A stretch of DNA of 64,000 nt. It comes from Prevotella sp. (GTDB lineage Bacteria; Bacteroidota; Bacteroidia; Bacteroidales; Bacteroidaceae). Shown here piece after piece: positions 1-8,923 of the stretch. How positions within the stretch are numbered: position 1 is the first letter of the stretch; every line of letters starts with the position of its first letter. The notes beneath the pieces were generated by a model that saw only the letters and a program-made list of their open reading frames with translations, was not told the DNA's origin and did no database searches. The stretch covers positions 186,001-250,000 of the forward strand of contig JAFYJN010000085.1 in the NCBI GenBank assembly GCA_017538105.1. Reading direction: 5' to 3'. The position numbers were made by a program, and so were the translations under genes.

Positions 1-237
1 GTCGGTATCGCTGATGACCCCAATGCCCTGTGGTCCAATGAAATGATCCAGTTCATCCTCGAATTTCGACCTGAAGTAATTGCGTTCCAAGCTATGGATG
101 GAACGGAAGAACCCCATCTCCCGGTCGAAAGTCACCATACCCGCACGTTTCGTCCCGAGGTGCGAATTATAGTCAGTTCCGTAAAACAAATCGTTTACAC
201 AATCTTTTTTAGCGATGGTACCAAAGAAGCCGCCCAT
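1..237 (-). CDS. PurF-like amidophosphoribosyltransferase family protein, N-terminal part (truncated by window edge)
   Basis: Only the first 79 codons are present; the gene runs off the left edge. The product begins MGGFFGT and continues with LFYGTDYNSHLGT and SIHSLERNYFRSKFE, which I recognise as the start of the Bacteroidota PurF-like paralogue (class II glutamine amidotransferase fold followed by a phosphoribosyltransferase domain). True PurF catalyses the first committed step of purine synthesis and has Cys right after the start Met as its glutaminase nucleophile. Here that position is Gly, so glutamine hydrolysis by the usual mechanism looks impossible. A minus-strand promoter lies at 301-332. 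Family call is firm; the function of this Cys-less form is not known to me. Confidence 0.75.
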   Translation of the reverse strand, partial: MGGFFGTIAKKDCVNDLFYGTDYNSHLGTKRAGMVTFDREMGFFRSIHSLERNYFRSKFEDELDHFIGPQGIGVISDTD

Positions 238-300
238 AATTTAATGTAGAAATGACATGAAAATCAACACACCTATCCACAAGGAGTAGGATTGAGAGTG

Positions 301-332
301 CAAAATTACAGAATTTCCGAAGAATATGCAAG
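301..332 (-). promoter_or_regulatory. Promoter for the PurF-like gene
   Basis: Read on the minus strand there is a -7 box TAATTTTG (301-308) and, 20 nt upstream, CTTG (329-332) in place of TTTG. This fits the Bacteroidota -33/-7 pattern with one mismatch. Confidence 0.5.
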
Positions 333-375
333 AAGAACCGCATTGATTTACATCAAAAACTTTTCCTATTTTCCC

Positions 376-406
376 TTTGACGTTTCGGATAATTCGTGTA
401 AATTTG
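376..406 (+). promoter_or_regulatory. Promoter for the C10 protease gene
   Basis: TTTG at 376-379, a 19-nt spacer and TAAATTTG at 399-406 match the Bacteroidota consensus exactly. Transcription would start near 412, just ahead of the ATG at 434, which supports that start over the in-frame TTG at 377 that lies inside the promoter. Confidence 0.7.
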
Positions 407-433
407 CAAAAAAATACGATTGATCCACTTTTT

Positions 434-3400
434 ATGAAAAGAACAACAACCGTTTTGGCGCTTCTGCTCGTTGCCCTCACCATCGTGGCAGGTCCCATAA
501 CCCCCAAGAAAGCCGCGGCAACTGCCCAAGCGTTCATGAATACCCATCCACGAATTGAGGGTGATGCGGTGTTATCTTACCAATCGGCACGTGCTGAAGG
601 AAAAGGCAACTATTATTATATATACAGCACCCCTTCGTCGGAAGGGTTTGTCATCGTGTCGGGCGACGACCGCACAGAGAGCATTCTCGGCTATAGCGAC
701 GAAGGAACGTTTGACGCCAACCACATCCCTGCCAATATGGCCTTATGGCTACGCACCTACGAAGCGGCGATGGACAAGATGGACCGCGAGGAGACAGCTG
801 TCAGTCAGGCTTATACACCGCCGACAGAAGCCATCGCTCCCCTTCTGACGACAAAGTGGAACCAGGACTATCCATTCAATCTCTTATGCCCCAACAACTG
901 TCCGACAGGTTGCGTTGCCACAGCGATGGCCCAGATGATGTATTACCACCGTTGGCCCCAAGGACCGACGAGCGCCTTGCCAGGTTACACCACATATAGC
1001 AATAAGTATGAAAGGCCCGACCTTCCCGCCATCACATTCGAGTGGGACAAGATGCGGAACAATTACAACTACGGATCAACCGAGGAGAGCCGCGAGGCAG
1101 TGGCGCAGTTGATGTTATATGCGGGTCAAGCCGTGCAGATGGACTATACGCCGAGTGGCAGTGGCGCGCAGACATTTATTCTCCCTTGGATTATCAGCCA
1201 AGATTTCGGTTACAGCAATAGCGCTTGGGTGGCCGACCGCAGTGATTTCTCGATGGGCGAATGGGACGAGTTACTATTGAATGAGTTGAGAGCCCAACGT
1301 CCTGTACTCTATACTGGCTACACCTGCAATTGGGAAGGCCACGCCTTTGTATGTGATGGTTACGACGGTGCCGGCATGTATCACATCAATTGGGGCTGGG
1401 GAGGCTATTGCGATGGTTATTACCGCATCTCGTTGCTGGATCCCGATGGCAGCGGCATCGGCGGCAGCAGCACATCGGACCGTTTCAGCATCAGCCAGAG
1501 TGCCATCATCGGCTGGAGTGTCGACGAAGTGGAGACAAACCATCCCGACATACGCGTACTTAGCGCCCTTGAACGTCCCAGCGTGAAACAGGCGCATTTC
1601 ACCCGTTCCGACGCGAGCCAGGACTTCACCGGCATATCCATCCACCAATGGATAGCCAACAGCACAGGCCAAGGTTATAATTCCAACAGCGGATACGGAT
1701 TGTTCCAAGGCGACGAGATGATAGCCGTTCTTCACAGCCAGAGTGTGCACTTATGGCCCACTCAGAGTTTTGAGCAGGCCCCTACCCTTTCTTTTGGCGC
1801 CGGCTTGGCCAATGGCGACTATGAAATCTGTCCTATCAGCGCCAACATTGACAACAACCAATGGATGAAAGACCGTGGCGCAGACCGCCATTTCATCCGT
1901 GCACACATCGACGATAACGAGTTGGTACTAACACCCGTCCCCTTGGCCGATTTCGAAGTGAACGAGGTAAGTATCAATGGCAGCAAGATGACGATTAACT
2001 TAACCAACCCCCACGAAGAGTTCAACGGCACCGTGAGACTTTACACAGATGAAGAATACATCGCGGAAGAGCAGGTGGCCATTGCCGCCGGTGAGACCTG
2101 CAACATCTATTTATATCTTTCCAAAGACCATCCGCTTACCAATGCCGACATCTTCTACCTGAGTGTAGACCAGTATGACGACAACTATTTCTACAGCAAC
2201 GGCAGCAATGTTGGTGCTGAACTGGAAAACGAGATAGAGATACTAAACATGAAGGAGAGCGACGGTGATAACATCGCATATGGCGGCAAGCTCTTTTACA
2301 ACATCAACGTCAGCAATGTTGGCAGCGGCACTTATCATTATACCCTCGACATCAACCTACGCGACATCACACGCGACAAGACCAGCAACAACAAACGGTT
2401 CATCGCAGATATTGCCCCGGGCGAGACCCTCACCATTCCGATGCAGGCCATTATCACCAAAAACATGTTTGGCAAAATCTTCCAGATAGAGATAGCCCAC
2501 AAAGCAGGCAAGGAGACCGTGACGACCATTAGCCCATCTTTCAAATGCAGTAAGGGAGCCGTCTTATGGATGGAAAACGGTGAGATGAGCACCCTTGCCG
2601 CCTCATCGACCATCACTATTCCCGAAAATGTGGTGGCCGCAGAATTGAGCGCCGCTTACACGACAAACGTCATCGCCAACTCCAACCCCAACACCATCTA
2701 TTTGTTGGGCGAAGAAGTACCACCAGGTCTTGTCGGCCACAATGTGGTAAGCGCACAGGGCATGACTGGCAAGTTGGATTTATACGATGGTTATCCCTAT
2801 TTTGTGCCCACAGCCATCCAGACCGATGCCATCCATTACCATCGTACGGCGAGAGTGGAAGACAGCGGATGGTCGATGCTGATGTTGCCTTTCGCCCCAA
2901 CGGCAATTCGTACAGCTACAGGCGAGAGCGTGACCTGGCCCACTACGAGCCTTTCGGGCAACAGCGATTTCTATCTTTTCCAACCCAAGCAAGTGACACA
3001 GGAAGGGATTGTCCTTGATGCCGTCAGTGAGATGAACGGTGTACTTCCCTACTTTATATCGATTCGTGAAAAGTACCAAGGACAGGAATTGGTGTTTTCT
3101 CTTCAAGAAAAGAGTACACTCCCACCAACAGAAGAAACCAACTACCGCCATACTTTGGACGCGGGTTCTTCATTCCAAGGTACTTACATGGAAGAGCATC
3201 CAACAGAAGTATTTACGATGGAAGGCCTGCAGATGGTTTTCAGCAACGCCCCCGTCACGGTGCCGCCCTTCCGTTCCTACCTGAACGCCATTGTGGACCA
3301 AGAGACGCTGCCTCTGATTTTCCCCTTCAACGTAAATACCGGCATAGCCACAGTGGAGAACTGTGCAGCAAAAAACAACGGTTACATTTACAACATGCAG

Positions 3401-3484
3401 GGCCAACGCATGGGCGCCACATCCGACCTCCCAAGTATGCCCCACGGTATCTATATCATCAACGGAAAGAAAACAACCCATTAA
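434..3484 (+). CDS. Secreted C10 (streptopain-like) cysteine protease with C-terminal beta domains
   Basis: 1016 residues. A signal peptide (residues 1-20, ending near LTIVAG) is followed by a Spi-like propeptide (about 21-130) and a peptidase C10 domain. The catalytic Cys is C160 in TGCVATAMAQ and the catalytic His is H303 in EGHAFVCDGYD, followed by INWGWGG. The family is secreted as an inactive zymogen and cut to the active protease. About 500 further residues look like beta-rich Ig-type modules, and the end (YNMQGQRMG...GIYIINGKKTTH) resembles a shortened type A T9SS sorting signal. It is probably exported and cell-surface bound. A small secreted gene follows after 12 nt. Family confidence high; T9SS export is inferred. 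Confidence 0.9.
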   Translation: MKRTTTVLALLLVALTIVAGPITPKKAAATAQAFMNTHPRIEGDAVLSYQSARAEGKGNYYYIYSTPSSEGFVIVSGDDRTESILGYSDEGTFDANHIPANMALWLRTYEAAMDKMDREETAVSQAYTPPTEAIAPLLTTKWNQDYPFNLLCPNNCPTGCVATAMAQMMYYHRWPQGPTSALPGYTTYSNKYERPDLPAITFEWDKMRNNYNYGSTEESREAVAQLMLYAGQAVQMDYTPSGSGAQTFILPWIISQDFGYSNSAWVADRSDFSMGEWDELLLNELRAQRPVLYTGYTCNWEGHAFVCDGYDGAGMYHINWGWGGYCDGYYRISLLDPDGSGIGGSSTSDRFSISQSAIIGWSVDEVETNHPDIRVLSALERPSVKQAHFTRSDASQDFTGISIHQWIANSTGQGYNSNSGYGLFQGDEMIAVLHSQSVHLWPTQSFEQAPTLSFGAGLANGDYEICPISANIDNNQWMKDRGADRHFIRAHIDDNELVLTPVPLADFEVNEVSINGSKMTINLTNPHEEFNGTVRLYTDEEYIAEEQVAIAAGETCNIYLYLSKDHPLTNADIFYLSVDQYDDNYFYSNGSNVGAELENEIEILNMKESDGDNIAYGGKLFYNINVSNVGSGTYHYTLDINLRDITRDKTSNNKRFIADIAPGETLTIPMQAIITKNMFGKIFQIEIAHKAGKETVTTISPSFKCSKGAVLWMENGEMSTLAASSTITIPENVVAAELSAAYTTNVIANSNPNTIYLLGEEVPPGLVGHNVVSAQGMTGKLDLYDGYPYFVPTAIQTDAIHYHRTARVEDSGWSMLMLPFAPTAIRTATGESVTWPTTSLSGNSDFYLFQPKQVTQEGIVLDAVSEMNGVLPYFISIREKYQGQELVFSLQEKSTLPPTEETNYRHTLDAGSSFQGTYMEEHPTEVFTMEGLQMVFSNAPVTVPPFRSYLNAIVDQETLPLIFPFNVNTGIATVENCAAKNNGYIYNMQGQRMGATSDLPSMPHGIYIINGKKTTH

Positions 3485-3496
3485 GAAAACAAGGAT

Positions 3497-4009
3497 ATGA
3501 AACGATTCATCACCATGCTCGTGACGGTGTTGGCCGTCATGACGTTTTTCAGCCAAGAGAGCTCGGCCCAGCGGGCCATACGTCCCAACCCCATCGCTAG
3601 ACAGCGACTATCTTCGTATATCTATTGGGAGAAGAGCGACTCCACCACCGACCGCACCACCACGTATTACCACCTCACGCTTGACTATCTGGTGCGTCAA
3701 TCAGGCACCCGCTTCGACACCATACAGGTGGCTTCCAAAGTGGCTCAGGAGGTGAAGAACCGTATGGAGCACACCAACCTTTACCTGGCCGACTACCGCT
3801 ACCGCACACGCCGTTCTCTGCGTTTGGGCAGACAGAACAGGGGCAGTTGGTATCTCGAAGTGGAATGTGGGCGTACGCACACCTACGTCAGTCAAGGAGA
3901 CATGGATTTCTGGACCGATGACAAGGAAAGGTTGGAGGATTATGCCGCCTACCGAAAAGCCATGTACGAAATCAATAACTATCTCGATACGTTCTTCAAA
4001 CAAAATTGA
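3497..4009 (+). CDS. Small secreted protein of unknown function, partner of the C10 protease
   Basis: 170 residues with a clear signal peptide (MKRFITMLVTVLAVMTFFSQ, cleavage near SSAQ). The mature part is rich in Arg, Tyr and Thr with a mixed alpha/beta look, and I do not recognise a domain. It starts 12 nt after the C10 protease stop and must be co-transcribed with it. In other bacteria genes next to C10 proteases often encode Spi-type inhibitors, so an inhibitor or chaperone role is possible, but nothing in the sequence proves it. Confidence 0.7.
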   Translation: MKRFITMLVTVLAVMTFFSQESSAQRAIRPNPIARQRLSSYIYWEKSDSTTDRTTTYYHLTLDYLVRQSGTRFDTIQVASKVAQEVKNRMEHTNLYLADYRYRTRRSLRLGRQNRGSWYLEVECGRTHTYVSQGDMDFWTDDKERLEDYAAYRKAMYEINNYLDTFFKQN

Positions 4010-4031
4010 AGTTAAAATGGAGTTAAAAAGG

Positions 4032-4080
4032 AAGTTAAAATGGACGATAGCCTGTAACTAAGTATTGTCCATTTTAACTT
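4032..4080. terminator. Bidirectional hairpin between convergent genes
   Basis: An inverted repeat with 14 perfectly paired bases (AAGTTAAAATGGAC and its complement), extendable by four more with one wobble, encloses a 13-nt or longer loop. It sits between the convergent genes ending at 4009 and 4153, so it can stop transcription from both sides. The left arm also belongs to a run of three AGTTAAAAnGG direct repeats at 4008-4043. Confidence 0.6.
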
Positions 4081-4152
4081 CCCCTTTAATTCCCATGAGC
4101 GAAGCGAATTAACTACCCCTTCTCCCTATTCAACTCCTTATCTATCTCCCTA

Positions 4153-5130
4153 TTACAAGATGAAACGCAGGGTAGTTTGCGAACTGTTTATCTCAAGTTG
4201 CACCTGCGCCCCGACCATCATGGGGAAATTATTGAGGTGGGCATGACCAACTGGGAAATCGAAACATACCGGCAGGTCGGGGTATTTCTTCAGGAAAGTG
4301 CTGAGCATGTGATACATATCGTCGAACCCCTGATCGGGCTTTTTGTATTTCGCGAATTTCCCCACGATCAGTCCTTTGAGTCGTCCTAACACACCCCGAA
4401 GCTCCAACATGTGGAGCATGCGGGCTACGTGTGACATGTTTTCACCCGTATCTTCGATGAAAAGAATGATGTCATCGATGTCAAGGATATCGAAAGGCGA
4501 CCCAGCCAATCCACCATACACAGACATGTTGCCCCCCACGAGCGTCCCCGTGGCCACGCCCCTATGGTTGTGACTGTTCGCGGGCACCCGATAGACAGGC
4601 ATCTTTCCGAAGAGCATGTCATGGACAGCACGGCTCACCGTGTCTTCCGCCTGTTCATAACCCAGGGCCTCGCACATGCTTCCATGAATCGACATCACGC
4701 CTGCACGCGCCTCAGCACATAGCAGAGCCGTAACATCACTAAATCCGACAATCCACTTCGGATAGCGGACGAAAGAGTCGACAGGCAGTTCGGACAACAC
4801 CTGTGGTGCTCCGTCTCCGCCACGTGTTGCGATAATGGCCTTTACAGCGGGATTGCGCAAAGCCCAAAGCAAGTCGTCGCGCCGCTGTTGCGGTGTGCCT
4901 GCGTAGCCATGCCACGATTTTAGCACGTTAGGAGAGGCAACGGGTACCAGTCCCCATTTTCTCAAGGCACGGCTTCCCGCATCCACCATCTCTTGTGTGG
5001 CTTCGCTCGACGGTGAGATGATGGCCACCGTGTCGCCTGGCACAAGAAAAGGCGGAATGACGAATCCGTCAGCCGCCTGAATTATTGTTGTAATCCACGA
5101 TAAGAAACACAGGGAGAGCCATTTCTTCAT
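4153..5130 (-). CDS. LD-carboxypeptidase (peptidase S66 family, LdcA-like), exported
   Basis: 325 residues from the ATG at 5130; the reading frame stays open upstream but that part overlaps the preceding gene and lacks a signal. N-terminal hydrophobic signal (KKWLSLCFLSWITTIIQA). The S66 fold is visible: PGDTVAIISPSS, the nucleophile Ser about residue 130 in GFSDVTAL, Glu in FIEDTGEN, and His in FPVGHAHLNNFP. The family removes the terminal D-Ala from muropeptide tetrapeptides during murein recycling; with a signal peptide this copy would act in the periplasm. It starts 37 nt after the upstream gene and is likely in its operon. Confidence 0.87.
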   Translation of the reverse strand: MKKWLSLCFLSWITTIIQAADGFVIPPFLVPGDTVAIISPSSEATQEMVDAGSRALRKWGLVPVASPNVLKSWHGYAGTPQQRRDDLLWALRNPAVKAIIATRGGDGAPQVLSELPVDSFVRYPKWIVGFSDVTALLCAEARAGVMSIHGSMCEALGYEQAEDTVSRAVHDMLFGKMPVYRVPANSHNHRGVATGTLVGGNMSVYGGLAGSPFDILDIDDIILFIEDTGENMSHVARMLHMLELRGVLGRLKGLIVGKFAKYKKPDQGFDDMYHMLSTFLKKYPDLPVCFDFPVGHAHLNNFPMMVGAQVQLEINSSQTTLRFIL

Positions 5131-5167
5131 GAAAGATGGGTTTGAGAGTTTGGGGGTGTGTATGGGA

Positions 5168-5674
5168 TTACTGAACACGCTCATATAGGGCGGCAAGTTG
5201 GCGAGAGGCATCGCGATGGGCTGTGGCCTCCACATCCACGTCGAGCGACCGGCCTCCGGACATGCCGATACGCATACGGCGGGCATGGGCTATACGTTCC
5301 AATTCGGAACGTTCCACGCGGTATGTGCTATACGAATAATAAACCTTTCCTTGCTGCGAGAACTGCCCATTGGCCATCGCAGTGTATTTGAGGACATCCT
5401 TCTCTCCTACCTTGAGCAATAGTTTGTCGCCGGCATTCACCTGCGTGATGGGTTGTGTGCTCTTGATGCCCACGGTAAGGTAATAGGCTTTCTGCTTGCC
5501 CTCAATCTTCACCGAATAACCAATATATACCAGCGGGCTCTTTCCCTGCGGGGTGAGCACAGCCGATTTTGTTGACACCACCCTTTTGCCGTCGCGTTTC
5601 TCGTCGAGGAGTATCTGCGAGAAAGCGGCAACTGCCACGAACACCGTCAATATGGTAAGAATAAACCTTTTCAT
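5168..5674 (-). CDS. Secreted protein of unknown function
   Basis: 168 residues from MKRFILTILTVFV; an in-frame start 11 codons upstream would spoil the signal peptide. The signal peptide ends near AAFSQ. The mature protein alternates short beta-like stretches (PLVYIGYSVKIEG, AYYLTVGIKS) and ends in an Arg-rich helix. I do not recognise a domain. The LD-carboxypeptidase follows 37 nt downstream, suggesting a shared envelope role. Confidence 0.65.
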   Translation of the reverse strand: MKRFILTILTVFVAVAAFSQILLDEKRDGKRVVSTKSAVLTPQGKSPLVYIGYSVKIEGKQKAYYLTVGIKSTQPITQVNAGDKLLLKVGEKDVLKYTAMANGQFSQQGKVYYSYSTYRVERSELERIAHARRMRIGMSGGRSLDVDVEATAHRDASRQLAALYERVQ

Positions 5675-5803
5675 GTGTTTTTTACAACTCTTTTTCGTTA
5701 TAATCAAGGTTATAACGACGATAGGGGCGATTTATTGCCTTGATGATTCGTTAAATGGCGTTAAGGTTATATGAAAATTGATGGACTTCTCCCAAACTTG
5801 CAC

Positions 5804-5870
5804 TATCTTTGCTCTATAAAAATCGATTTCTTTATCGAACTGACATTTTATTCGTTAATTTCTATCTTTG
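5804..5870 (+). promoter_or_regulatory. Two -7 boxes ahead of the nitroreductase gene
   Basis: TATCTTTG occurs at 5804-5811 and again at 5863-5870. Each matches TAnnTTTG. Neither has a clear TTTG 19-20 nt upstream. The second lies only 13 nt before the ATG at 5884, so the first may be the main start, or the second may give an almost leaderless transcript. Confidence 0.45.
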
Positions 5871-5883
5871 CAAAAAAGGAACC

Positions 5884-6555
5884 ATGAATATTCTGGAGGC
5901 TATCGAGCGTCGGCACAGTGTCAGGCGTTATGAGGACAGGGACATCGAACCCGAAAAGATACGTGCGCTGCAGCAGTTGGTGAATGAATGTAACCACGAC
6001 ACGGGGATGCACATACAGATGGTTGTCAATGACCCGAAAGCTTTTGACAGTAGGTGGGTACACTATGGCCGTTTTTCGGGCGTACGCAACTATTTCGTGA
6101 TAGCTGGAAAGAAATCGAAAAAACTGGAGGAAAAAGGCGGCTACTACGGAGAACGGTTAGTGTTGGAAACCCAGATGATGGGCTTGAATACCTGTTGGGT
6201 GGCACTGACCTATCGAAAGAACCCTGAGGTGTACAATCTGGCAGAGGGGGAGAAAGTGGTATGCGTGATTGCCTTTGGCTATGGCAAGACACAAGGTGTG
6301 AGCCATAAAATTAAGCCTCGTGCCGAGGTAATGGAATGCGACGACATGCCCCCAGAGTGGTTCACCCGCGGCGTTGACGCCGCCCTTCTGGCTCCCACGG
6401 CGTTGAATCAACAAAAATTCCGTTTTATCCTGTGCAACGGCAACAAGGTGAGGCTGCGCAAAGGATTCGGATTTTGGACGAAAGTAGACCTTGGCATCGT
6501 GAAGTACCATTTCGAGGTGGCCGCCGGCAAAGAAAACTTCGAATGGACTCAATAA
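5884..6555 (+). CDS. Nitroreductase-fold protein (TM1586-type putative nitroreductase)
   Basis: 223 residues from the ATG at 5884; the frame is open upstream only through promoter sequence. It starts NILEAIERRHSVRRYEDRDI, the FMN-binding signature of the nitroreductase fold, and contains GERLVLETQMMGLNTCWVAL, with a second half-domain (GVDAALLAPTALNQQKFRF) that repeats the same motif, as in the TM1586 family where one chain carries two nitroreductase-like halves. Such proteins are FMN oxidoreductases using NAD(P)H; the substrate cannot be told. Cytoplasmic. Confidence 0.82.
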   Translation: MNILEAIERRHSVRRYEDRDIEPEKIRALQQLVNECNHDTGMHIQMVVNDPKAFDSRWVHYGRFSGVRNYFVIAGKKSKKLEEKGGYYGERLVLETQMMGLNTCWVALTYRKNPEVYNLAEGEKVVCVIAFGYGKTQGVSHKIKPRAEVMECDDMPPEWFTRGVDAALLAPTALNQQKFRFILCNGNKVRLRKGFGFWTKVDLGIVKYHFEVAAGKENFEWTQ

Positions 6556-6566
6556 ATGAGGTACAT

Positions 6567-6634
6567 ACAACAAATTACACGAATTTCACGTATGAGGGGC
6601 ACTCATAATTCGTGAAATTCGTGTAATTCGTTGT
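6567..6634. terminator. Long double hairpin, bidirectional terminator
   Basis: Arms 6567-6590 and 6611-6634 are 24 nt each and pair with one mismatch. A second perfect hairpin, TATGAG/CTCATA, sits in the loop. It separates the nitroreductase gene from convergent rny and is much longer than a termination stem needs to be. Confidence 0.6.
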
Positions 6635-6642
6635 AAGGTCTG

Positions 6643-8178
6643 TTACTTTGCGTAGGCCACGGAACGCGTTTCGCGGATGACGGTAATCTTCACCTGTCCT
6701 GGATAGGTCATTTCCGTTTGTATCTTATTGGCAATTTCGCCGGAGAGCGCCTCTGTCTGCTTGTCGTCCATCTTGTCTGCACCCACGATAACGCGCAATT
6801 CACGTCCGGCCTGGATGGCATAAGTCTTCGTAACACCCGGATAACTCATGGCGATGGCCTCCAAATCGTTGAGACGTTTGATGTATGCTTCGACAATTTC
6901 ACGACGGGCACCTGGTCGGGCTCCAGAGATGGCATCGCACACCTGGACAATTGGAGCAAGGAGCGTGTTCATCTCCATCTCATCGTGGTGAGCGCCGATA
7001 GCATTGCATATATCTGGTTTCTCCTTGAATTTCTCGGCGATCTTGGCTCCATAAAGGGCATGAGGCAGTTCACTCTCCTCGTCGGGCACCTTGCCGATGT
7101 CGTGAAGCAAGCCCGCACGTTTGGCCTTCTTGGGATTTAGTCCCAGTTCGGAAGCCATGACGGCACACAAGTTGGCCGTTTCACGTGCATGTTGCAGAAG
7201 GTTCTGTCCATACGAAGAGCGATATTTCATCTTGCCTACAATGCGGACCAACTCGGGGTGCAAGCCGTGGATACCCAAGTCGATGGCCGTGCGCTTACCC
7301 GTTTCCACCACCTCGTTTTCTATCTGCTTGCGAACCTTGGCCACCACCTCTTCAATACGTGCCGGGTGGATACGTCCGTCGGCCACCAACTGGTGTAATG
7401 CCAGGCGGCATATCTCACGGCGTATGGGGTCGAAGGCCGAGATGACGATGGCCTCCGGGGTATCATCGACGACGATTTCCACGCCTGTGGCCGCCTCAAG
7501 GGCACGTATGTTACGTCCTTCGCGCCCAATGATTCTTCCTTTCACCTCGTCGTTGTCGATATGGAACACCGACACGGAATTTTCTATGGCCGTCTCCGTG
7601 GCCACACGTTGGATGGTCTGGATGACAATTTTCTTCGCCTGGGCATTGGCGTTGAGTTTCGCCTCGTCCATGATTTCGTTGATATACGACGCTGCATCCA
7701 TTTTCGCCTCATCCTTGAGACTTTCCACAAGACGACTTTTGGCCTCCTCGGCGCTCAACCCAGACAACTCCTCCAGCTTCTCACGTTCCTTTATCTGCAT
7801 CTTGTCGAGCTCTTCCTTCTTCAGCTGAAGCACTTTCTTCTCGTTGTCGATACGCTGCTGCGCCTGTTCCACCTCCTGTTTCTTGCGGCCCAACTCTTCT
7901 TGACGTTGGTTCAGAGAGATTTCCCGTTGCTTGAGACGGTTTTCACCTTGCTGGATTTTCTGCGTGCGTTGCTGCACCTCTTTCTCCAGTTCAGCCTTTT
8001 TATTGAGGAATTTCTCCTTCACCTGTAGTTCCTTCTTTTCCTTAAGTACCTGGGCTTCCTTTTCGGCAGCCTCCATACGTTCGTTATATTGTCCTTTGAG
8101 GACATACCTGAATATGGAGTATCCAGCCAATCCTCCAATGAGGAGAGCCGCCACTGCCACAATAATAGATATTAGCAT
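6643..8178 (-). CDS. rny: Ribonuclease Y
   Basis: 511 residues, usual length. An N-terminal membrane anchor (residues 1-22) is followed by a long charged coiled coil (about 25-170), a KH domain with [17 protein letters not shown] (about 213-230), and an HD domain with [10 protein letters not shown] (His-Asp near 359-360). RNase Y is a membrane-tethered endoribonuclease that starts mRNA decay. It is last in an operon with zapA and a coiled-coil protein (38-nt gap). Confidence 0.96.
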   Translation of the reverse strand: MLISIIVAVAALLIGGLAGYSIFRYVLKGQYNERMEAAEKEAQVLKEKKELQVKEKFLNKKAELEKEVQQRTQKIQQGENRLKQREISLNQRQEELGRKKQEVEQAQQRIDNEKKVLQLKKEELDKMQIKEREKLEELSGLSAEEAKSRLVESLKDEAKMDAASYINEIMDEAKLNANAQAKKIVIQTIQRVATETAIENSVSVFHIDNDEVKGRIIGREGRNIRALEAATGVEIVVDDTPEAIVISAFDPIRREICRLALHQLVADGRIHPARIEEVVAKVRKQIENEVVETGKRTAIDLGIHGLHPELVRIVGKMKYRSSYGQNLLQHARETANLCAVMASELGLNPKKAKRAGLLHDIGKVPDEESELPHALYGAKIAEKFKEKPDICNAIGAHHDEMEMNTLLAPIVQVCDAISGARPGARREIVEAYIKRLNDLEAIAMSYPGVTKTYAIQAGRELRVIVGADKMDDKQTEALSGEIANKIQTEMTYPGQVKITVIRETRSVAYAK

Positions 8179-8216
8179 TTGAAATTATAGTTTGATGATT
8201 AAAAATATTCTCTTTT

Positions 8217-8525
8217 TCACGACGATAGTGCTTCCTCTATCTCCTCGGTAATGTCGGCGAGAATATCTTTCAGGGAATCCACCTCCTTACGTTCGTGCTC
8301 GCGTTCGAATTTAATGGCGATGTCGAGCAAGGACATATAGAGAATGGTCTGCAAATCATAGCGTTGGTGGTATTTGTTGGCATAGGTATTCACCGTTTCG
8401 CTAATCATCTTTGCAGCACGTCTATACATCTCCTCCTCCTCGGGCATAATGATGACCGGGATTTCGGTGTTATAGACGTGCAGTCTTATTCTGATTTGCT
8501 TTTTTTCCTTTTGTTTTTCAGACAT
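8217..8525 (-). CDS. zapA: Cell division protein ZapA
   Basis: 102 residues. The N-terminal KQIRIRLHVYNTEIPVII and the following MYRRAAKMISETVNTYANKY match the ZapA globular head, followed by a C-terminal coiled coil (AIKFEREHERKEVDSLKDIL). ZapA crosslinks FtsZ filaments at the division site. It sits 8 nt after the upstream small coiled-coil gene and before rny, an order common in Bacteroidota. Confidence 0.92.
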   Translation of the reverse strand: MSEKQKEKKQIRIRLHVYNTEIPVIIMPEEEEMYRRAAKMISETVNTYANKYHQRYDLQTILYMSLLDIAIKFEREHERKEVDSLKDILADITEEIEEALSS

Positions 8526-8533
8526 GTCTCACC

Positions 8534-8827
8534 TCATTTCTCACTGAGTAGTGTGATACACTTGTTGACTTCCCGGATGAGTTTTGAGAGTCTTACTTTC
8601 GCGGCGTCCATGTCTCGTTCTGTTATCTCGAGCATTTTCGCCATTTTGAGGGAATTGAAGTCGTATTCGGCTTGCCTGAGCTTCGCCTCGAGCTCTTCTA
8701 TTGTATGTTGCTGTTTCAGCACTTCCTCTTTCAGTTCACTATTCTGCCGACGAACCTCCTGATAATGAAGAATCATCTGGCGAACTCTTGTGGTGAACAG
8801 TTTCAAGGGTTTGTCTTCAACAGCCAT
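8534..8827 (-). CDS. Short coiled-coil protein, putative ZapA partner
   Basis: 97 residues, almost all heptad-like helix (YQEVRRQNSELKEEV, TIEELEAKLRQAEYDF, KVRLSKLIREVNKCI). No catalytic motif. Its tight placement 8 nt ahead of zapA and its ZapB-like size suggest a division-ring coiled-coil partner; that is inference from context. Confidence 0.75.
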   Translation of the reverse strand: MAVEDKPLKLFTTRVRQMILHYQEVRRQNSELKEEVLKQQHTIEELEAKLRQAEYDFNSLKMAKMLEITERDMDAAKVRLSKLIREVNKCITLLSEK

Positions 8828-8843
8828 GTATTACAATTTGTTG

Positions 8844-8875
8844 CAAAATTACGTCAATATTCCGAGAAATGCAAA
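8844..8875 (-). promoter_or_regulatory. Promoter for the coiled coil-zapA-rny operon
   Basis: On the minus strand TTTG (8872-8875), a 20-nt spacer and TAATTTTG (8844-8851). The start of transcription would be only about 10 nt before the ATG at 8827. Confidence 0.65.
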
Positions 8876-8923
8876 TTATCGTCCGTTTTTTTGAACGACG
8901 AGTGTGTTAACCACGGTTGTCAG

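Noticed and set aside
377-433. In-frame TTG start extending the C10 protease by 19 codons
   Set aside because: The TTG lies within the -33 box of a consensus promoter, and the signal peptide begins at the ATG at 434.
5131-5286. Longer LD-carboxypeptidase start at 5286
   Set aside because: The extra 52 residues overlap the upstream gene and hide the signal peptide; ATG 5130 gives a standard one.
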